Numbered from the stretch's first letter, positions 1 to 9,477 are shown. The stretch: DNA of 64,000 nucleotides from an uncultured Lachnospiraceae bacterium (GCA_951802115.1 CATOPL010000001.1:248001-312000); one strand, 5' to 3'. Made by a program: numbers and translations. The notes: generated from the letters alone by a model not told the origin.

Positions 1-1657
1 GTTCCTGTTTGGTCTGCGCGATCTGTTCCTGGTCGTAAGAGTTCAATGCATGTTCAAACTTTCGCAGCACCTGCTCCACCTGCGCGCGTTTATAGCCCAG
101 ACTCTCCTCATAGATCCGTTCACCGCGCAGCAGAAGCACTTTATTTTCTTCTTTGTCCCGGGGATGGATTTTCAGATAGGACAGTGTTTCCAAACGCTCC
201 TCTATCTCTTCCTCACTCATATCCAGATCCCGGTCTTTGAACACCTGACGAATCTTTTTCCCGCTGGAAATCACTTTTACTTCTACTTCCAGAATCGAAT
301 TGATATCATAAGTATAAGTCACATCTACCGCTTCCTCTCCCGCCTTGTTGGCAGGAACGTCAATCAGCAGCTCTCCCAGAGACAGATTATTGACTGCAAA
401 ACGACTCTCTCCCTGCAGAATGTGAATTCTGATTTTTGTTTGGTTGTCGCGAACCGTATACAAACGCTCAGTCCGGCTGGCAGGAATAACGGTATTTCTC
501 TCAATAATCGGAAGAAACACCCCGTTTTCAAACCGGTGCTCTTCATATTCTCTTACCACTTCCGTTCCCAGCGTAAACGGACATACATCTGTCAGAATCA
601 CTTCCCGGATTCCTTCTCTTCGTTCCTTCATCGCCGCCTGAACAGCCGCGCCCAGAGCTACCGTCTCATCCGGGTTCAGGTTGGTATCCGGAATCATATG
701 AAACAGCTTTCCTGCAAATTTCCGGATCACCGGCGACTTGGTCGCGCCGCCTACCAGCACCACTTTATCGATGTCTGACAGCCTGATATGCGCATCCTTT
801 AAACTTCTCTTTACAGGCTGACGAATACGTTCCAGAAGCTCCTCGCACGCTTCTTCATAATCGGCAAGCTCTACGGAAAGCGCATACTCTTCTCCATTGA
901 TATTGCACTGCATCTTCGACGTACGGGCAGAACCAAACCCCATTTTACACAGTTCCGCCTGCTTGCGGATATGTTTAGCCGACTTTTCATTTAAAGTAAA
1001 ACGGTTGATCTGCGAAAATTTATCGTAAAACATCTTTTCCAGCACCGCCGTAAAATCTTCTCCTCCAAGAAAATTATCGCCGGCCACTGCATGAACCTCC
1101 AGAATGGTATCATACAGTTCCAGAATCGAGACGTCAAAGGTCCCTCCTCCCAGGTCAAAGACCAGAAACCTTGCCTGACCTTTCTGCTGCCACAGGCCAT
1201 AGGCAATGGCCGCCGCCGTAGGCTCACTGATAATGCGCTCCACTTTCAGACCCGCCAGTTCTCCCGCACGCTTCGTGGCACGCCTTCTGGCATCATTAAA
1301 ATAAGCCGGTACACTGATGACCGCTTCGGTCACCGGCTCCTGCAGATATGCTTCCGCATCTTCTTTTAAAAACCGAAGAACAAAGGACGAAAGCTCTTCC
1401 GCAGTAAAGGACTTATCTCCCAGAGAAAATTTTTTACTGCTTCCCATACTTCTTTTAAACAGCGATGCCCCGCTGCCCGGACACAGAAGCATCCGTTCCA
1501 TGGCAGATTCTCCCACATAGATCTGCCCTTCTTCGCCAATGCTCACCACCGACGGCGTCATGGATTTTCCCAGCCGGTTCGGTATAATCTTCGGGCCGTC
1601 TTCCGTATAATACGCCACGAGACTGTTCGTGGTCCCAAGATCAATTCCTACTATCAT
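1..1657 (-). CDS. hscC: HscC-like Hsp70 chaperone, 3' end outside window
   Basis: ATP-driven Hsp70-family chaperone of the cytosol. The N-terminus reads MIVGIDLGTTNSLVAYY (phosphate-1 loop), followed by the DLGGGTFDVS phosphate-2 motif and a VLVGGATKSP adenosine motif, then a beta-sheet substrate-binding domain and the start of the helical lid. The continuous N-terminal match (for example FTAEELSSFVLR and VTEAVISVPAYFNDA) resembles HscC more than housekeeping DnaK, and there is no grpE or dnaJ next to it. The ATG at 1657 lies 4 nt after the stop of the upstream J-domain/TPR gene, and its AAGGAGA ribosome site is inside that gene, so the two are probably translationally coupled. About 552 residues are present; the C-terminus runs off the left edge. 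The Hsp70 family is certain; the HscC subfamily is inferred. Confidence 0.88.
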   Translation of the reverse strand, partial: MIVGIDLGTTNSLVAYYTEDGPKIIPNRLGKSMTPSVVSIGEEGQIYVGESAMERMLLCPGSGASLFKRSMGSSKKFSLGDKSFTAEELSSFVLRFLKEDAEAYLQEPVTEAVISVPAYFNDARRRATKRAGELAGLKVERIISEPTAAAIAYGLWQQKGQARFLVFDLGGGTFDVSILELYDTILEVHAVAGDNFLGGEDFTAVLEKMFYDKFSQINRFTLNEKSAKHIRKQAELCKMGFGSARTSKMQCNINGEEYALSVELADYEEACEELLERIRQPVKRSLKDAHIRLSDIDKVVLVGGATKSPVIRKFAGKLFHMIPDTNLNPDETVALGAAVQAAMKERREGIREVILTDVCPFTLGTEVVREYEEHRFENGVFLPIIERNTVIPASRTERLYTVRDNQTKIRIHILQGESRFAVNNLSLGELLIDVPANKAGEEAVDVTYTYDINSILEVEVKVISSGKKIRQVFKDRDLDMSEEEIEERLETLSYLKIHPRDKEENKVLLLRGERIYEESLGYKRAQVEQVLRKFEHALNSYDQEQIAQTKQE

Positions 1658-1661
1658 CTGT

Positions 1662-4600
1662 CTATCTTGTCTCCTTACGAAGTTTTTTTACCATTTCCTC
1701 AAGTTCCAGATCTACAGGACAGAGTTCAAATGCTTTCTCATAGCACTCCAGCGCTTCTTTTTTATAACTTGTTCCCAAACACAGATAATAAAGTCCCATA
1801 TTCCGGTATTTTTCATAACACGCTCCATTCCTGCAGTGCTCGCACCGATATCCTGCGTCCATCAGCTGGAACAGTTCATAGGCTTTATCCGTATTTCCCA
1901 TATACAGACAGCATTCTCCTATCCGTGACAGATGCAGCGCACGTTTTGACGGATAGGCAAGATAGGCCTCTTCTGAAGAGGCATCTGCAAGATACAGGTC
2001 ATAGGCCTTTCTCGCATGTTCTTCTGCTTTTTTATACCGGCGCAGCAGATAATATGCTCTCGCCAGGAACCGCTCATTTCCCGCACGGGAAAGCCTGGAA
2101 GCGTTCCAGCCGCCGTTCTCATAACCTCTGGCTGCCTTTTCCAGAATCCGGACGGCTCCTGCGTAGTCAAAAAAGTAGTTCATCAGGCGCTCCGCATAGT
2201 CTGAATGTCTGATATAAGCATCTTCTTTGATATCAGCCGTCTGGATCGCTTTTTTGTAATAGCTTTTCGCCTTTCTGACCATTCCCTGCACAAACAGGAC
2301 ATCTCCGATCTTCAGAAGATGTTCTTTGTCATTCCACCGTGAACCGGCCGTCTCATAGGCACTGACAGCACGCTCATAATCTTTCAGATAGAAATACAAA
2401 TCGCCGATCTCCTCATAGAACACCGTCCGGTCCGGATACCATTCTAGATCTTTCTGATAACAGACAATCGCCTTCTCATATTCGCCTAAAATCTCATAAC
2501 AGTCTGCCATATTGCTGTAGGGAAGAACTCTTCTTTCTCCGTGTCTATTCAGCATCTCCAGCGACTTTTCATACATCTCGATGCTTTTTTCGTATTCTCC
2601 CATATGCTTATAGCTGTAACCGATATTGTTATATGCCGCCCAGTCTTCCGGCTGGTAAGTTAATGCTTTCTCAAAATCCTTAATTGCTTTCTGAAGACGC
2701 ATCGCCGTCCGGTACATCAGCCCTCTGTGCACCAGAATATAGCAGTTTTCCTGATTTTGCACCTCCAGATCTGCGTAGTGTATTGCCTGTTTATATTCTT
2801 TCACAGCACAGGTTCTCTTGTACCGTTCCATATAGATATCTGCAATCTTTTCATTCACGTCCCGATAGACGGCGTTCCATTTCACTGCCTCCAGAAAATT
2901 TTCCAGAGCCTGATCTTCATTCCCCAGCTCACTGTGACAGCACCCGATCCCATAGTAATATCCGGCTGTCTCATCATACTCTTCTTTCGCAGCTGCATAA
3001 GCTCCCAGCGCTTCCGTAAATTCACCCTTCCCCCGGAGAATCTCCGCTTTCACCATGAAGTGCTGCCCTTTGGACGGATTTTTACGGATCGCCTCGGCCA
3101 GATTTGCCAGGGCGTCATCATATTTGTCGTCATCCCAGTACAGCAGCGCGATCTCAAAGTCAATTTCTGAAAGGTCCTCCATATCGGTTTCATTGGCATT
3201 CGCTGATATGGATGTCTTCAGTTCCTGAAGAATCTGCAGCGGTTTCTGTCTGTCTTTCTCTCCTTCGGACAGATAGCGAAGTGTCTTTGCATGAAAATAC
3301 TTCATTTTATCGCTGAATTCCACCTGATTTTCCAGCGCGCGTTCTATCGTCTGTTTTGCGTCTTCATACTGGTCATAGATCAGAAACACCTGAATTGCCA
3401 GCAGATAGGGCTTGTAATGCCCCGCATAGATTTCCACAGCGTGATGGTAATCGTCAACCACGCCCTGCGCGTTTCGCATTTCAAAATACGCCTCCTGACG
3501 CGTCAGATATGCGGGGTAGTATCCGGCATCTATAGCAAAAATTCGTTCGCATTCATCAACCGCTTTCTCATATTCATTCAAAGAAAGCCATACCTGTGCA
3601 AGATTGCTCATCGCTCCCAGCTTATCATAAAGATCGTCGGTCTCTTCCTCTGCTCTTTTTAAGAACTCTGCAGCTTCTTCATACTTTTTCTCTCTGGACA
3701 GACAGATTCCCAGCATCAGGCACGCGGTTCCTTTTCTGCGCAGTCGTTTTACCGACTCCTCGCTCCCGTCCTCCACTGTCTGCTCAATCATGGACAGCCA
3801 CAGGCGAAGCTCCGGTATCGCCTCTTTATTCCTGTCCAGAGCCGCCAGCACTCTTCCTTTCAGATTATGATAGCTGTAATATACGCTTTCTCCCGGCGTA
3901 ATATCGTCAAGAATGCGTATTGCCTCTTCTGCATGTTTATTCTGATATTCACACCAGGCCATCTCCACGCGGACAGCGTCTTTTTCTTCCTCCTCTGTAA
4001 GCCCGGCAATCTGCTTTTTATATCTTTGAAGTAAAATCTCATTGGCACGTTCTATGTACTCATCCGCCCGCTGCCCGGAACCATCTTCTTCCCAGAGATC
4101 CAGCGCCATTTCCTTCGCTTTTTCTGCCGTCTCCTCACTCTCCAGATAATACCGGATCATTCCGGTCCGGGCCCCATACGCATCCGGAACCTGGCTCCAC
4201 CAGCCAAATGCCGTTTCTTTCTCTCCGGCATTCCATTTTGCTTCTGCAGCCATGGAAACCATATATCCGTTTTCCGGCCAGAAAGAATACATCCAGTCCG
4301 CCAGATCAGACGCTTCCTGCAGCTTTCCCTGAGCCAGCATGATCTTTATCTTCTCCGCTTCCTCCCACGGATACCAGACTCCATACGCAGCCAGCTCCGA
4401 CAGTTTCTTCTTAGCACCGTCGTAATCCTGCTGATCGCACAGCCCTCTTAATTCCATATATCCCCTGATATAAGCATCCACATTGATATCTGCGTTCTGA
4501 GCGGAGTCCTCTCCGCGCACGGTCATTCTGGAAAAATCCACAAAATATTCACATTCCACATAATGTTTTACATAGTCCAGAAAGTCTGCCGGGAACCGCT

Positions 4601-5048
4601 CCTTTAAAGTCTCATAATCTTCGGTAAACTGAAACTCCCGGTCCAGAATCTGCCAGATCTCCCTGGGCAGATAAAAATGCGACAACAAATACACAAGCAT
4701 AGCATCCCTGGCATCCAGCGCAGTGTCCAGACCCTGACATATCTCTGCGTCCAGAAGCTCTTTCCAGGCTTTTACATCTCCCCTGCTTCTAAAATCTCTG
4801 TATATTTCATCTGCCTTCTCGATCCACAGATCCAGCTCAGTCTTCTCTTCCTCCTCTTCCAAAGCGCTCTCTTTTTCTTCCCGCAAAAGTACAAGTGCCT
4901 GTTCATAGGCTTCCCGCAGCCTTCGAAAACCTTCCGGGTCATCTTCCGGATTCGTTGCCTTCAGCTTTTTCATATAAGCGGCCTTGATATCACGCTCATC
5001 TGTCAGTCCGTCAATTTCCAGTATGTGAAATATCAATTCTCTCTCCAT
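1662..5048 (-). CDS. J-domain/TPR protein, putative Hsp70 co-chaperone
   Basis: Protein of about 1128 residues. Residues 1-60 form a J-like domain (AYMKKLKATNPEDDPEGFRR) in which the canonical HPD tripeptide is replaced by NPED. The rest is a long superhelix of TPR-type repeats, clear from about residue 500 onward (for example AAYNNIGYSYKHMGEYEKSI). No signal peptide or membrane segment. The start at 5048 is chosen for the AAAGGGGTGGAC ribosome site just upstream; the same frame stays open to 5336, but the extra 96 residues have no recognisable domain and are spanned by a probable promoter. It is followed 4 nt later by the HscC-like Hsp70, so the inferred role is to recruit clients to that Hsp70 and stimulate its ATPase. 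Whether NPED can replace HPD is not known from the sequence. Confidence 0.85.
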   Translation of the reverse strand: MERELIFHILEIDGLTDERDIKAAYMKKLKATNPEDDPEGFRRLREAYEQALVLLREEKESALEEEEEKTELDLWIEKADEIYRDFRSRGDVKAWKELLDAEICQGLDTALDARDAMLVYLLSHFYLPREIWQILDREFQFTEDYETLKERFPADFLDYVKHYVECEYFVDFSRMTVRGEDSAQNADINVDAYIRGYMELRGLCDQQDYDGAKKKLSELAAYGVWYPWEEAEKIKIMLAQGKLQEASDLADWMYSFWPENGYMVSMAAEAKWNAGEKETAFGWWSQVPDAYGARTGMIRYYLESEETAEKAKEMALDLWEEDGSGQRADEYIERANEILLQRYKKQIAGLTEEEEKDAVRVEMAWCEYQNKHAEEAIRILDDITPGESVYYSYHNLKGRVLAALDRNKEAIPELRLWLSMIEQTVEDGSEESVKRLRRKGTACLMLGICLSREKKYEEAAEFLKRAEEETDDLYDKLGAMSNLAQVWLSLNEYEKAVDECERIFAIDAGYYPAYLTRQEAYFEMRNAQGVVDDYHHAVEIYAGHYKPYLLAIQVFLIYDQYEDAKQTIERALENQVEFSDKMKYFHAKTLRYLSEGEKDRQKPLQILQELKTSISANANETDMEDLSEIDFEIALLYWDDDKYDDALANLAEAIRKNPSKGQHFMVKAEILRGKGEFTEALGAYAAAKEEYDETAGYYYGIGCCHSELGNEDQALENFLEAVKWNAVYRDVNEKIADIYMERYKRTCAVKEYKQAIHYADLEVQNQENCYILVHRGLMYRTAMRLQKAIKDFEKALTYQPEDWAAYNNIGYSYKHMGEYEKSIEMYEKSLEMLNRHGERRVLPYSNMADCYEILGEYEKAIVCYQKDLEWYPDRTVFYEEIGDLYFYLKDYERAVSAYETAGSRWNDKEHLLKIGDVLFVQGMVRKAKSYYKKAIQTADIKEDAYIRHSDYAERLMNYFFDYAGAVRILEKAARGYENGGWNASRLSRAGNERFLARAYYLLRRYKKAEEHARKAYDLYLADASSEEAYLAYPSKRALHLSRIGECCLYMGNTDKAYELFQLMDAGYRCEHCRNGACYEKYRNMGLYYLCLGTSYKKEALECYEKAFELCPVDLELEEMVKKLRKETR

Positions 5049-5092
5049 GCTGTCCACCCCTTTGGTCAAATCCTGTATGATGTTCTTTTGAC

Positions 5093-5098
5093 AGTATA
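5093..5098 (-). promoter_or_regulatory. Probable extended -10 promoter of the J-TPR/hscC operon
   Basis: On the minus strand TGCTATACT gives a TATACT -10 box with a TG extension, about 45 nt upstream of the J-TPR start. No good -35 box is seen. The roughly 250 bases between here and the symporter stop (5344) show no other recognisable feature. Confidence 0.45.
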
Positions 5099-5343
5099 GC
5101 ACTTTTGGGACGTCTTGAGTAGAGAAAATTGGATAATACATCTTCCAAATACAGAATAAATCGCACCTTACGGGCAGTCTGCTCTTCCGGACCTCAAACC
5201 AACCGCCTATATGACGGTATATATAACGGAAAATGCCGCCAAAGATCAGCCATGCCGGAATCGGTGTCGTACAAACGCCGATTTCCAAAGCCGGACTGTC
5301 TTCTGCAGCATTTCCGCACAGACCAAACAGGTCCATATTTTCA

Positions 5344-6708
5344 TCAGTTTCCTTTTGTTCCCTTCACCAGTGACGCCAGCGCCAGAAGCGCCAGAACATT
5401 TGGCAGAACCATCAACTGATTAAATGTGTCTGTAAGCTCCCACACCAGATCATTGGACAGACAGGAGCCCAGGAAAATGAACACGACCGCCAATACAGAG
5501 TAGACCTTCACACCGGTGTCTCCAAAGAGATACTTTACATTAATCCGCCCAAATAAATTCCAGCTGATAATTGTGGAGAAGGCAAAGAAAAGCAGACAAA
5601 CCGCAATAAAAATATTACCTGCGCTGTCGCCGAACACAGAAGCAAATGCCAGCTGCGCCATATTGGTCTTGCTGACACTTTCCGCCGCACCTCCTGCCAA
5701 CACGCCGTTTCCCGCATAAAGCGTGGAAATCACAATCAACGCCGTCATGGTCAGCACAACAAAAGTGTCAATAAATACGCCGAGCATTGCTACAACCCCC
5801 TGGTCATGAGGGTCTTTCACATTCGCCATGGCATGTGCATGAGGCGTAGAACCCATACCGGCCTCGTTGGAAAAAAGTCCCCTCTTCACGCCCTGCGTCA
5901 CTGCAGTCTTCAGCGCATAACCGAAACCTCCTCCTATGATTGCCTGCGGTTCAAACGCATAGCGGAAAATCATGACAAAAGTCTCCGGTACATACTGAAT
6001 TCTGCAGATCAGGAGAACCAGTCCGCCTGCCAGATAGATCACAGCCATAACCGGTACCAGTTTTTCCGTCACTGACGCGATGCGCTGTGCACCTCCGATG
6101 AAAATAAAACCTGCCACAACCGCGACCGGAATACCGACTATCCAGGCAGGAATGCCAAACGCATTGCTGCAGGTCTCGCCGATAGAATTTGACTGCACCA
6201 TGCAGCCCATAAACCCAAGCGCAAGTATAATTGCGACTGCAAAAAATCCTGCCAGAAATCTGCCGAACCCGTTAGGAAATGCTTTCCTGATATAATACAC
6301 AGGACCACCGTGGACAGAACCGTCATTTTCCGTAACTCTTGTTTTCTGTGCAAGCACAGCCTCTGCATAAATTGTTGCCATGCCGAAAAAGGCGATGATC
6401 CACATCCAGAAGATTGCTCCCGGCCCTCCGGTCAGAATCGCTCCGCAGGCTCCGATAATATTACCGGTGCCGACCTGCGCCGCTATGGCGGTTGTCAGAG
6501 CCTGAAATGAAGTCAGGCCGCCTTCCTGTTCGTCTCCTTTCCTGCCAAGTCTGCCAAAAACATGTTTCATTGCCTCTCCAAAACATCTTACCTGAACAAA
6601 CCTGGTCTTGACGCTGAAAAACAGACCGCATCCCACCAATAAAATGACCAGGATGTAATCCGACAGGTACATATTGATCGTCTGTACCACTTTTAATGCT
6701 GTTTCCAT
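5344..6708 (-). CDS. Sodium:alanine/glycine symporter (AGCS family)
   Basis: Inner-membrane Na+-coupled amino acid importer of about 454 residues with some 10-11 hydrophobic segments. Family hallmarks are TAIAAQVGTGNIIGACGAI near residue 90, the GGPGAIFWMW segment and RGLFSNEAGMGSTPHAHA in the central region. The ATG at 6708 is preceded by AGGAGG at good spacing; the longer open frame upstream is leader RNA. The leader holds a glycine riboswitch and an intrinsic terminator, so glycine (and possibly alanine) is the likely substrate and regulator. It has its own TTGACA/TATACT promoter. Confidence 0.93.
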   Translation of the reverse strand: METALKVVQTINMYLSDYILVILLVGCGLFFSVKTRFVQVRCFGEAMKHVFGRLGRKGDEQEGGLTSFQALTTAIAAQVGTGNIIGACGAILTGGPGAIFWMWIIAFFGMATIYAEAVLAQKTRVTENDGSVHGGPVYYIRKAFPNGFGRFLAGFFAVAIILALGFMGCMVQSNSIGETCSNAFGIPAWIVGIPVAVVAGFIFIGGAQRIASVTEKLVPVMAVIYLAGGLVLLICRIQYVPETFVMIFRYAFEPQAIIGGGFGYALKTAVTQGVKRGLFSNEAGMGSTPHAHAMANVKDPHDQGVVAMLGVFIDTFVVLTMTALIVISTLYAGNGVLAGGAAESVSKTNMAQLAFASVFGDSAGNIFIAVCLLFFAFSTIISWNLFGRINVKYLFGDTGVKVYSVLAVVFIFLGSCLSNDLVWELTDTFNQLMVLPNVLALLALASLVKGTKGN

Positions 6709-6784
6709 ATTCCTTTTCCTCCTGTACGAATACGCTGCCCATGAAAAAAGTTCCGCACTCTTTACTCTGCAGAAAAAATTCCGT

Positions 6785-6813
6785 ACAAAAAGCTGCCGAT
6801 TCATTCGGCAGCT
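6785..6813 (-). terminator. Intrinsic terminator in the glycine riboswitch leader
   Basis: A perfect 9-bp stem (AGCTGCCGA / TCGGCAGCT) with a 5-nt loop is followed on the minus strand by TTTTTGT. It lies between the aptamer and the symporter start codon, so it is the probable expression platform. Whether glycine turns it on or off cannot be decided by eye. Confidence 0.8.
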
Positions 6814-6904
6814 CCGGAAAATCAATCACCCCGCAGCAAGCTGTAGGGGCAACTTGCAGCGCAGCAGAACAGTGAGATATTGGCTCTCACGTTCTTCTAT
6901 AAGT

Positions 6905-7045
6905 CTGCTCTGTCCTTTTTGCCTGAGAGATTCAGCATTTTGCCTTGCACCTTCGGCACCCAGTCAATCTCCCCCAACATCAGACGGGCATCTGATTGCC
7001 GCCCGGCCGCCGCAGAGAAGATCATTATGGGATTCTCCAGAGTTT
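6905..7045 (-). ncRNA. Glycine riboswitch (gcvT element) upstream of AGCS symporter
   Basis: On the minus strand the conserved core is present in order: AACTCTGGAGA, a paired arm ATCTTCTC/GGGGAGAT, GGGTGCCGAAGGTGCAA, AATCTCTCAGGCAAAA and GGACAGAG. These match the glycine aptamer consensus, with GGAGA pairing to TCTCT as P1. Only one complete aptamer is recognisable; the upstream bases (to about 7080) contain ACCGGAGG but no convincing second aptamer, so a singlet with a degenerate partner is likely. An AGCS symporter downstream is a known target class. Confidence 0.85.
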
Positions 7046-7136
7046 CCTCGACCTCCGGTCCGACATTCGCCGTTCCGCAGGCTTCTATGGATACTTTCAT
7101 CATGTATATGGTCTATTATAGATTGTACCGTACACT

Positions 7137-7165
7137 AGTATAATTGGATTCTCAGGGAATGTCAA
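7137..7165 (-). promoter_or_regulatory. Sigma-A type promoter of the glycine riboswitch/symporter
   Basis: Minus strand TTGACA (7160-7165), 17-bp spacer, TATACT (7137-7142). It predicts a leader of roughly 420 nt before the symporter start, containing the riboswitch and terminator. Confidence 0.75.
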
Positions 7166-7185
7166 TTCTTTTATCTTCATAACAT

Positions 7186-8715
7186 CTATTTCATAGACGC
7201 CACTCTGTCAAATTCATCTCTGATTTCCTGAGAGGGTTCCCTGGTAGACAGGCTGACCGCCACATTCACTGCCAAAGCCACCAGAAATGCCGGCAGAAGT
7301 TCATAAATACCCAGAACCCCTCCCATGGGGCGAATCAGAAATTTCCACACAAACACCATGATTCCTCCGCTGATCATTCCTGCCAGCGCCCCCTGCAGAT
7401 TAGACCGCTTCCAGAACAGAGCCAGCAGCACCAACGGACCAAAAGACGCCCCGAATCCTGCCCAGGCAAAAGAAACAATCTGAAATACCGAACTGTTGGA
7501 GTCCCTTGCGATAAACATACCGATCACTGCAATGATCAGTACCGTGATACGGGCCACCATCATCCCCGTTTTCTCGTTCATATCCTTTACAAAAACTTCT
7601 TTCAAGATGTTCTGAGATGCGCTGGAAGATGCGGCTAGAAGCTGAGAATCTGCCGTAGACATCGTAGCTGCCAGAATTCCTGCCAGAATCACGCCCGCTA
7701 CCAGAGCCGCCAGAACCCCATGCGTGGAAATCAGATCCGCAATCGTAATAATAATGGTTTCGGAATCTTCCAGAGCCGGAATCGCTCCCACCGCCGTCAT
7801 GGCATTTCCGACCACGCCAATAAAAATAGCTACTGCCATGGAGATCACAACCCATACTGTGGCAACTCTCCTTGAAAGATCCAGTTTTTTCGCATCCTCA
7901 ATCGCCATGAAGCGCAGCAGAACATGAGGCATGCCAAAATATCCAAGTCCCCATGCCAGCATGGAAGCGATATTCAGCGCTCCATATGGCGTTGCCGTCC
8001 CTGCTGCCGGATCATGAATCTGAGTCAGGCTGAAATATCCAGCCATGGTTTTAGCATTGTCCACTACCGCGCCAAAACTTCCCACATTATGAATGCCGAA
8101 ACCAAGGACAACAATAATGGCAATCGTCATAATAATACTCTGCAGGAAATCCGACGTACTTGCCGCCCAGAAACCGCCCAGTGTCGTATAGGCGACGATA
8201 ACAATAGCGCTGACAACCATAGCAGGTACATAATCCCAGCCGAACAGGCTGGAAAAAAGCTTGCCACAGGCTGCAAAGCCAGAGGCCGTATAGGGCACAA
8301 AAAAGATGATAATTAACACAGCGGCAATCACTGACAGAATCTTTTTCTCATCCCGGTAACGATTGGAAAAAAACAGCGGCAGAGTCGTGGAATTGCCGCA
8401 TTCATGGGTGTAGTAACGAAGCCTCCTTGCCACAATCAGCCAGTTTACATACGTTCCAAAAGCGAGACCAATCGCCGTCCAGGCCGCATCGGCGAGGCCG
8501 GTCACATACGCAACACCCGGCAATCCCATTAAAAGCCAGCTGCTCATATCCGATGCCTCTGCACTCATAGCAGTAACAAATGGCCCCAGCTTCCTTCCTC
8601 CCAGATAAAAGTCTTCAGTTGTATGGTTTCTTTTGGCAAGAACTGCGCCCATTCCCACAACCACCGCCAGATAGACGACAATCGCCAAAAGCATCAGTAA
8701 GTTTGCAGATGTCAT
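7186..8715 (-). CDS. putP: Sodium/proline symporter (SSS family, PutP-like)
   Basis: Na+:solute symporter of about 509 residues with roughly 13 hydrophobic segments. The N-terminus has the family pattern DFYLGGRKLGPFVTAMSAEA and SSWLLMGLPG, as in PutP proline carriers, and the length fits PutP. The ATG at 8715 is preceded by GGGAGA. The gene has its own TTGCAT-17-TAGAAT promoter, with a 10-bp-arm palindrome just upstream, next to a TetR gene on the same strand. Proline is the best-guess substrate from similarity to PutP; other SSS substrates are not excluded. Confidence 0.9.
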   Translation of the reverse strand: MTSANLLMLLAIVVYLAVVVGMGAVLAKRNHTTEDFYLGGRKLGPFVTAMSAEASDMSSWLLMGLPGVAYVTGLADAAWTAIGLAFGTYVNWLIVARRLRYYTHECGNSTTLPLFFSNRYRDEKKILSVIAAVLIIIFFVPYTASGFAACGKLFSSLFGWDYVPAMVVSAIVIVAYTTLGGFWAASTSDFLQSIIMTIAIIVVLGFGIHNVGSFGAVVDNAKTMAGYFSLTQIHDPAAGTATPYGALNIASMLAWGLGYFGMPHVLLRFMAIEDAKKLDLSRRVATVWVVISMAVAIFIGVVGNAMTAVGAIPALEDSETIIITIADLISTHGVLAALVAGVILAGILAATMSTADSQLLAASSSASQNILKEVFVKDMNEKTGMMVARITVLIIAVIGMFIARDSNSSVFQIVSFAWAGFGASFGPLVLLALFWKRSNLQGALAGMISGGIMVFVWKFLIRPMGGVLGIYELLPAFLVALAVNVAVSLSTREPSQEIRDEFDRVASMK

Positions 8716-8785
8716 AACTTTATTCTCCCTCTCATTCTGTTTTTGTTCTGCTTGAAAAAGTGCTGATTTTTCGCACTGTTTCTGC

Positions 8786-8814
8786 ATTCTAACACAAGAC
8801 AGAACAGGATGCAA
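8786..8814 (-). promoter_or_regulatory. Promoter of putP
   Basis: Minus strand TTGCAT (8809-8814), 17-bp spacer, TAGAAT (8786-8791). It sits about 70 nt upstream of the putP start codon, immediately downstream of a palindrome. Confidence 0.6.
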
Positions 8815-8817
8815 TAC

Positions 8818-8841
8818 AGAATAAAGTACAGACTTTATTCT
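8818..8841. promoter_or_regulatory. Palindrome at putP promoter, candidate TetR operator
   Basis: AGAATAAAGT and ACTTTATTCT are perfect 10-base inverted arms with a 4-base spacer. The palindrome lies 3 bp upstream of the putP -35 box and 4 bp after the tetR stop. There is no T-tract on either strand, so an operator is more likely than a terminator. Confidence 0.55.
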
Positions 8842-8845
8842 AATT

Positions 8846-9430
8846 CTATGCTTTCAGACTTTGAAGCATCAGCGGCAGCTTTTTTTCCGCCTCCTCCGAA
8901 AGGGAATATTCCCCTTTACGCAGGCACCATTCATAAAGCAGCGCCCGTTCACACATGGCGTAATAACGAACCATCTCACTGACGCCAAGCTCTCTGGTCA
9001 GTTGTTCGTTCTCTCTGCCTCTGCTTATAATTTTTCTCAGAAGCCGATAGTAAGTACGGTCGTGATCCAGAAGAGGCTTTTCTCCCCTGGTTGTAAGCTG
9101 AGTAGAATAAAGCTCTGTCAGCAGTTCGCGATTAATCGATTCCTCAATCATGATCATCAGTTCACGATTCAGATGCAACAACACTTCATAGCAATCTGAA
9201 TCTTCTGATATCCCCGGCTCCAGTTCTTCATATTTTTCATCCATCATATAGGCCAGTGAGCCAAGAAGCGCGTCTTTTCCTTCAAAATAATGGTAGAAGG
9301 AGCCTTTTGATGTTCCGGATGCTTCTATGATTTCTTCTATCGTTGTATCCTCATACCCCTGTTCATAAAACAGCTTCCATGCCGCTGACACGATCCTGCT
9401 CTTTGTTTTTCTCTGATTCCTTTTCGCCAT
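8846..9430 (-). CDS. TetR/AcrR family transcriptional regulator
   Basis: Regulator of 194 residues with the typical N-terminal TetR helix-turn-helix: SRIVSAAWKLFYEQGYEDT, then TIEEIIEASGTSKGSFYHYF. The remaining roughly 140 residues form a helical ligand-binding domain without diagnostic motifs. It lies directly upstream of putP on the same strand, with a palindrome and a putP promoter between them, so control of putP is the simplest inference. The ligand is unknown. Confidence 0.9.
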   Translation of the reverse strand: MAKRNQRKTKSRIVSAAWKLFYEQGYEDTTIEEIIEASGTSKGSFYHYFEGKDALLGSLAYMMDEKYEELEPGISEDSDCYEVLLHLNRELMIMIEESINRELLTELYSTQLTTRGEKPLLDHDRTYYRLLRKIISRGRENEQLTRELGVSEMVRYYAMCERALLYEWCLRKGEYSLSEEAEKKLPLMLQSLKA

Positions 9431-9477
9431 AATCCAATTCCTGCTTTCTGCTGTATAAAATAGTTTTGCTGTTTTTA

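Noticed and set aside
5049-5336. 96-residue in-frame N-terminal extension of the J-TPR protein
   Set aside because: A clear ribosome site precedes the internal ATG at 5048, a probable -10 box lies inside the extension, and the extension has no domain.
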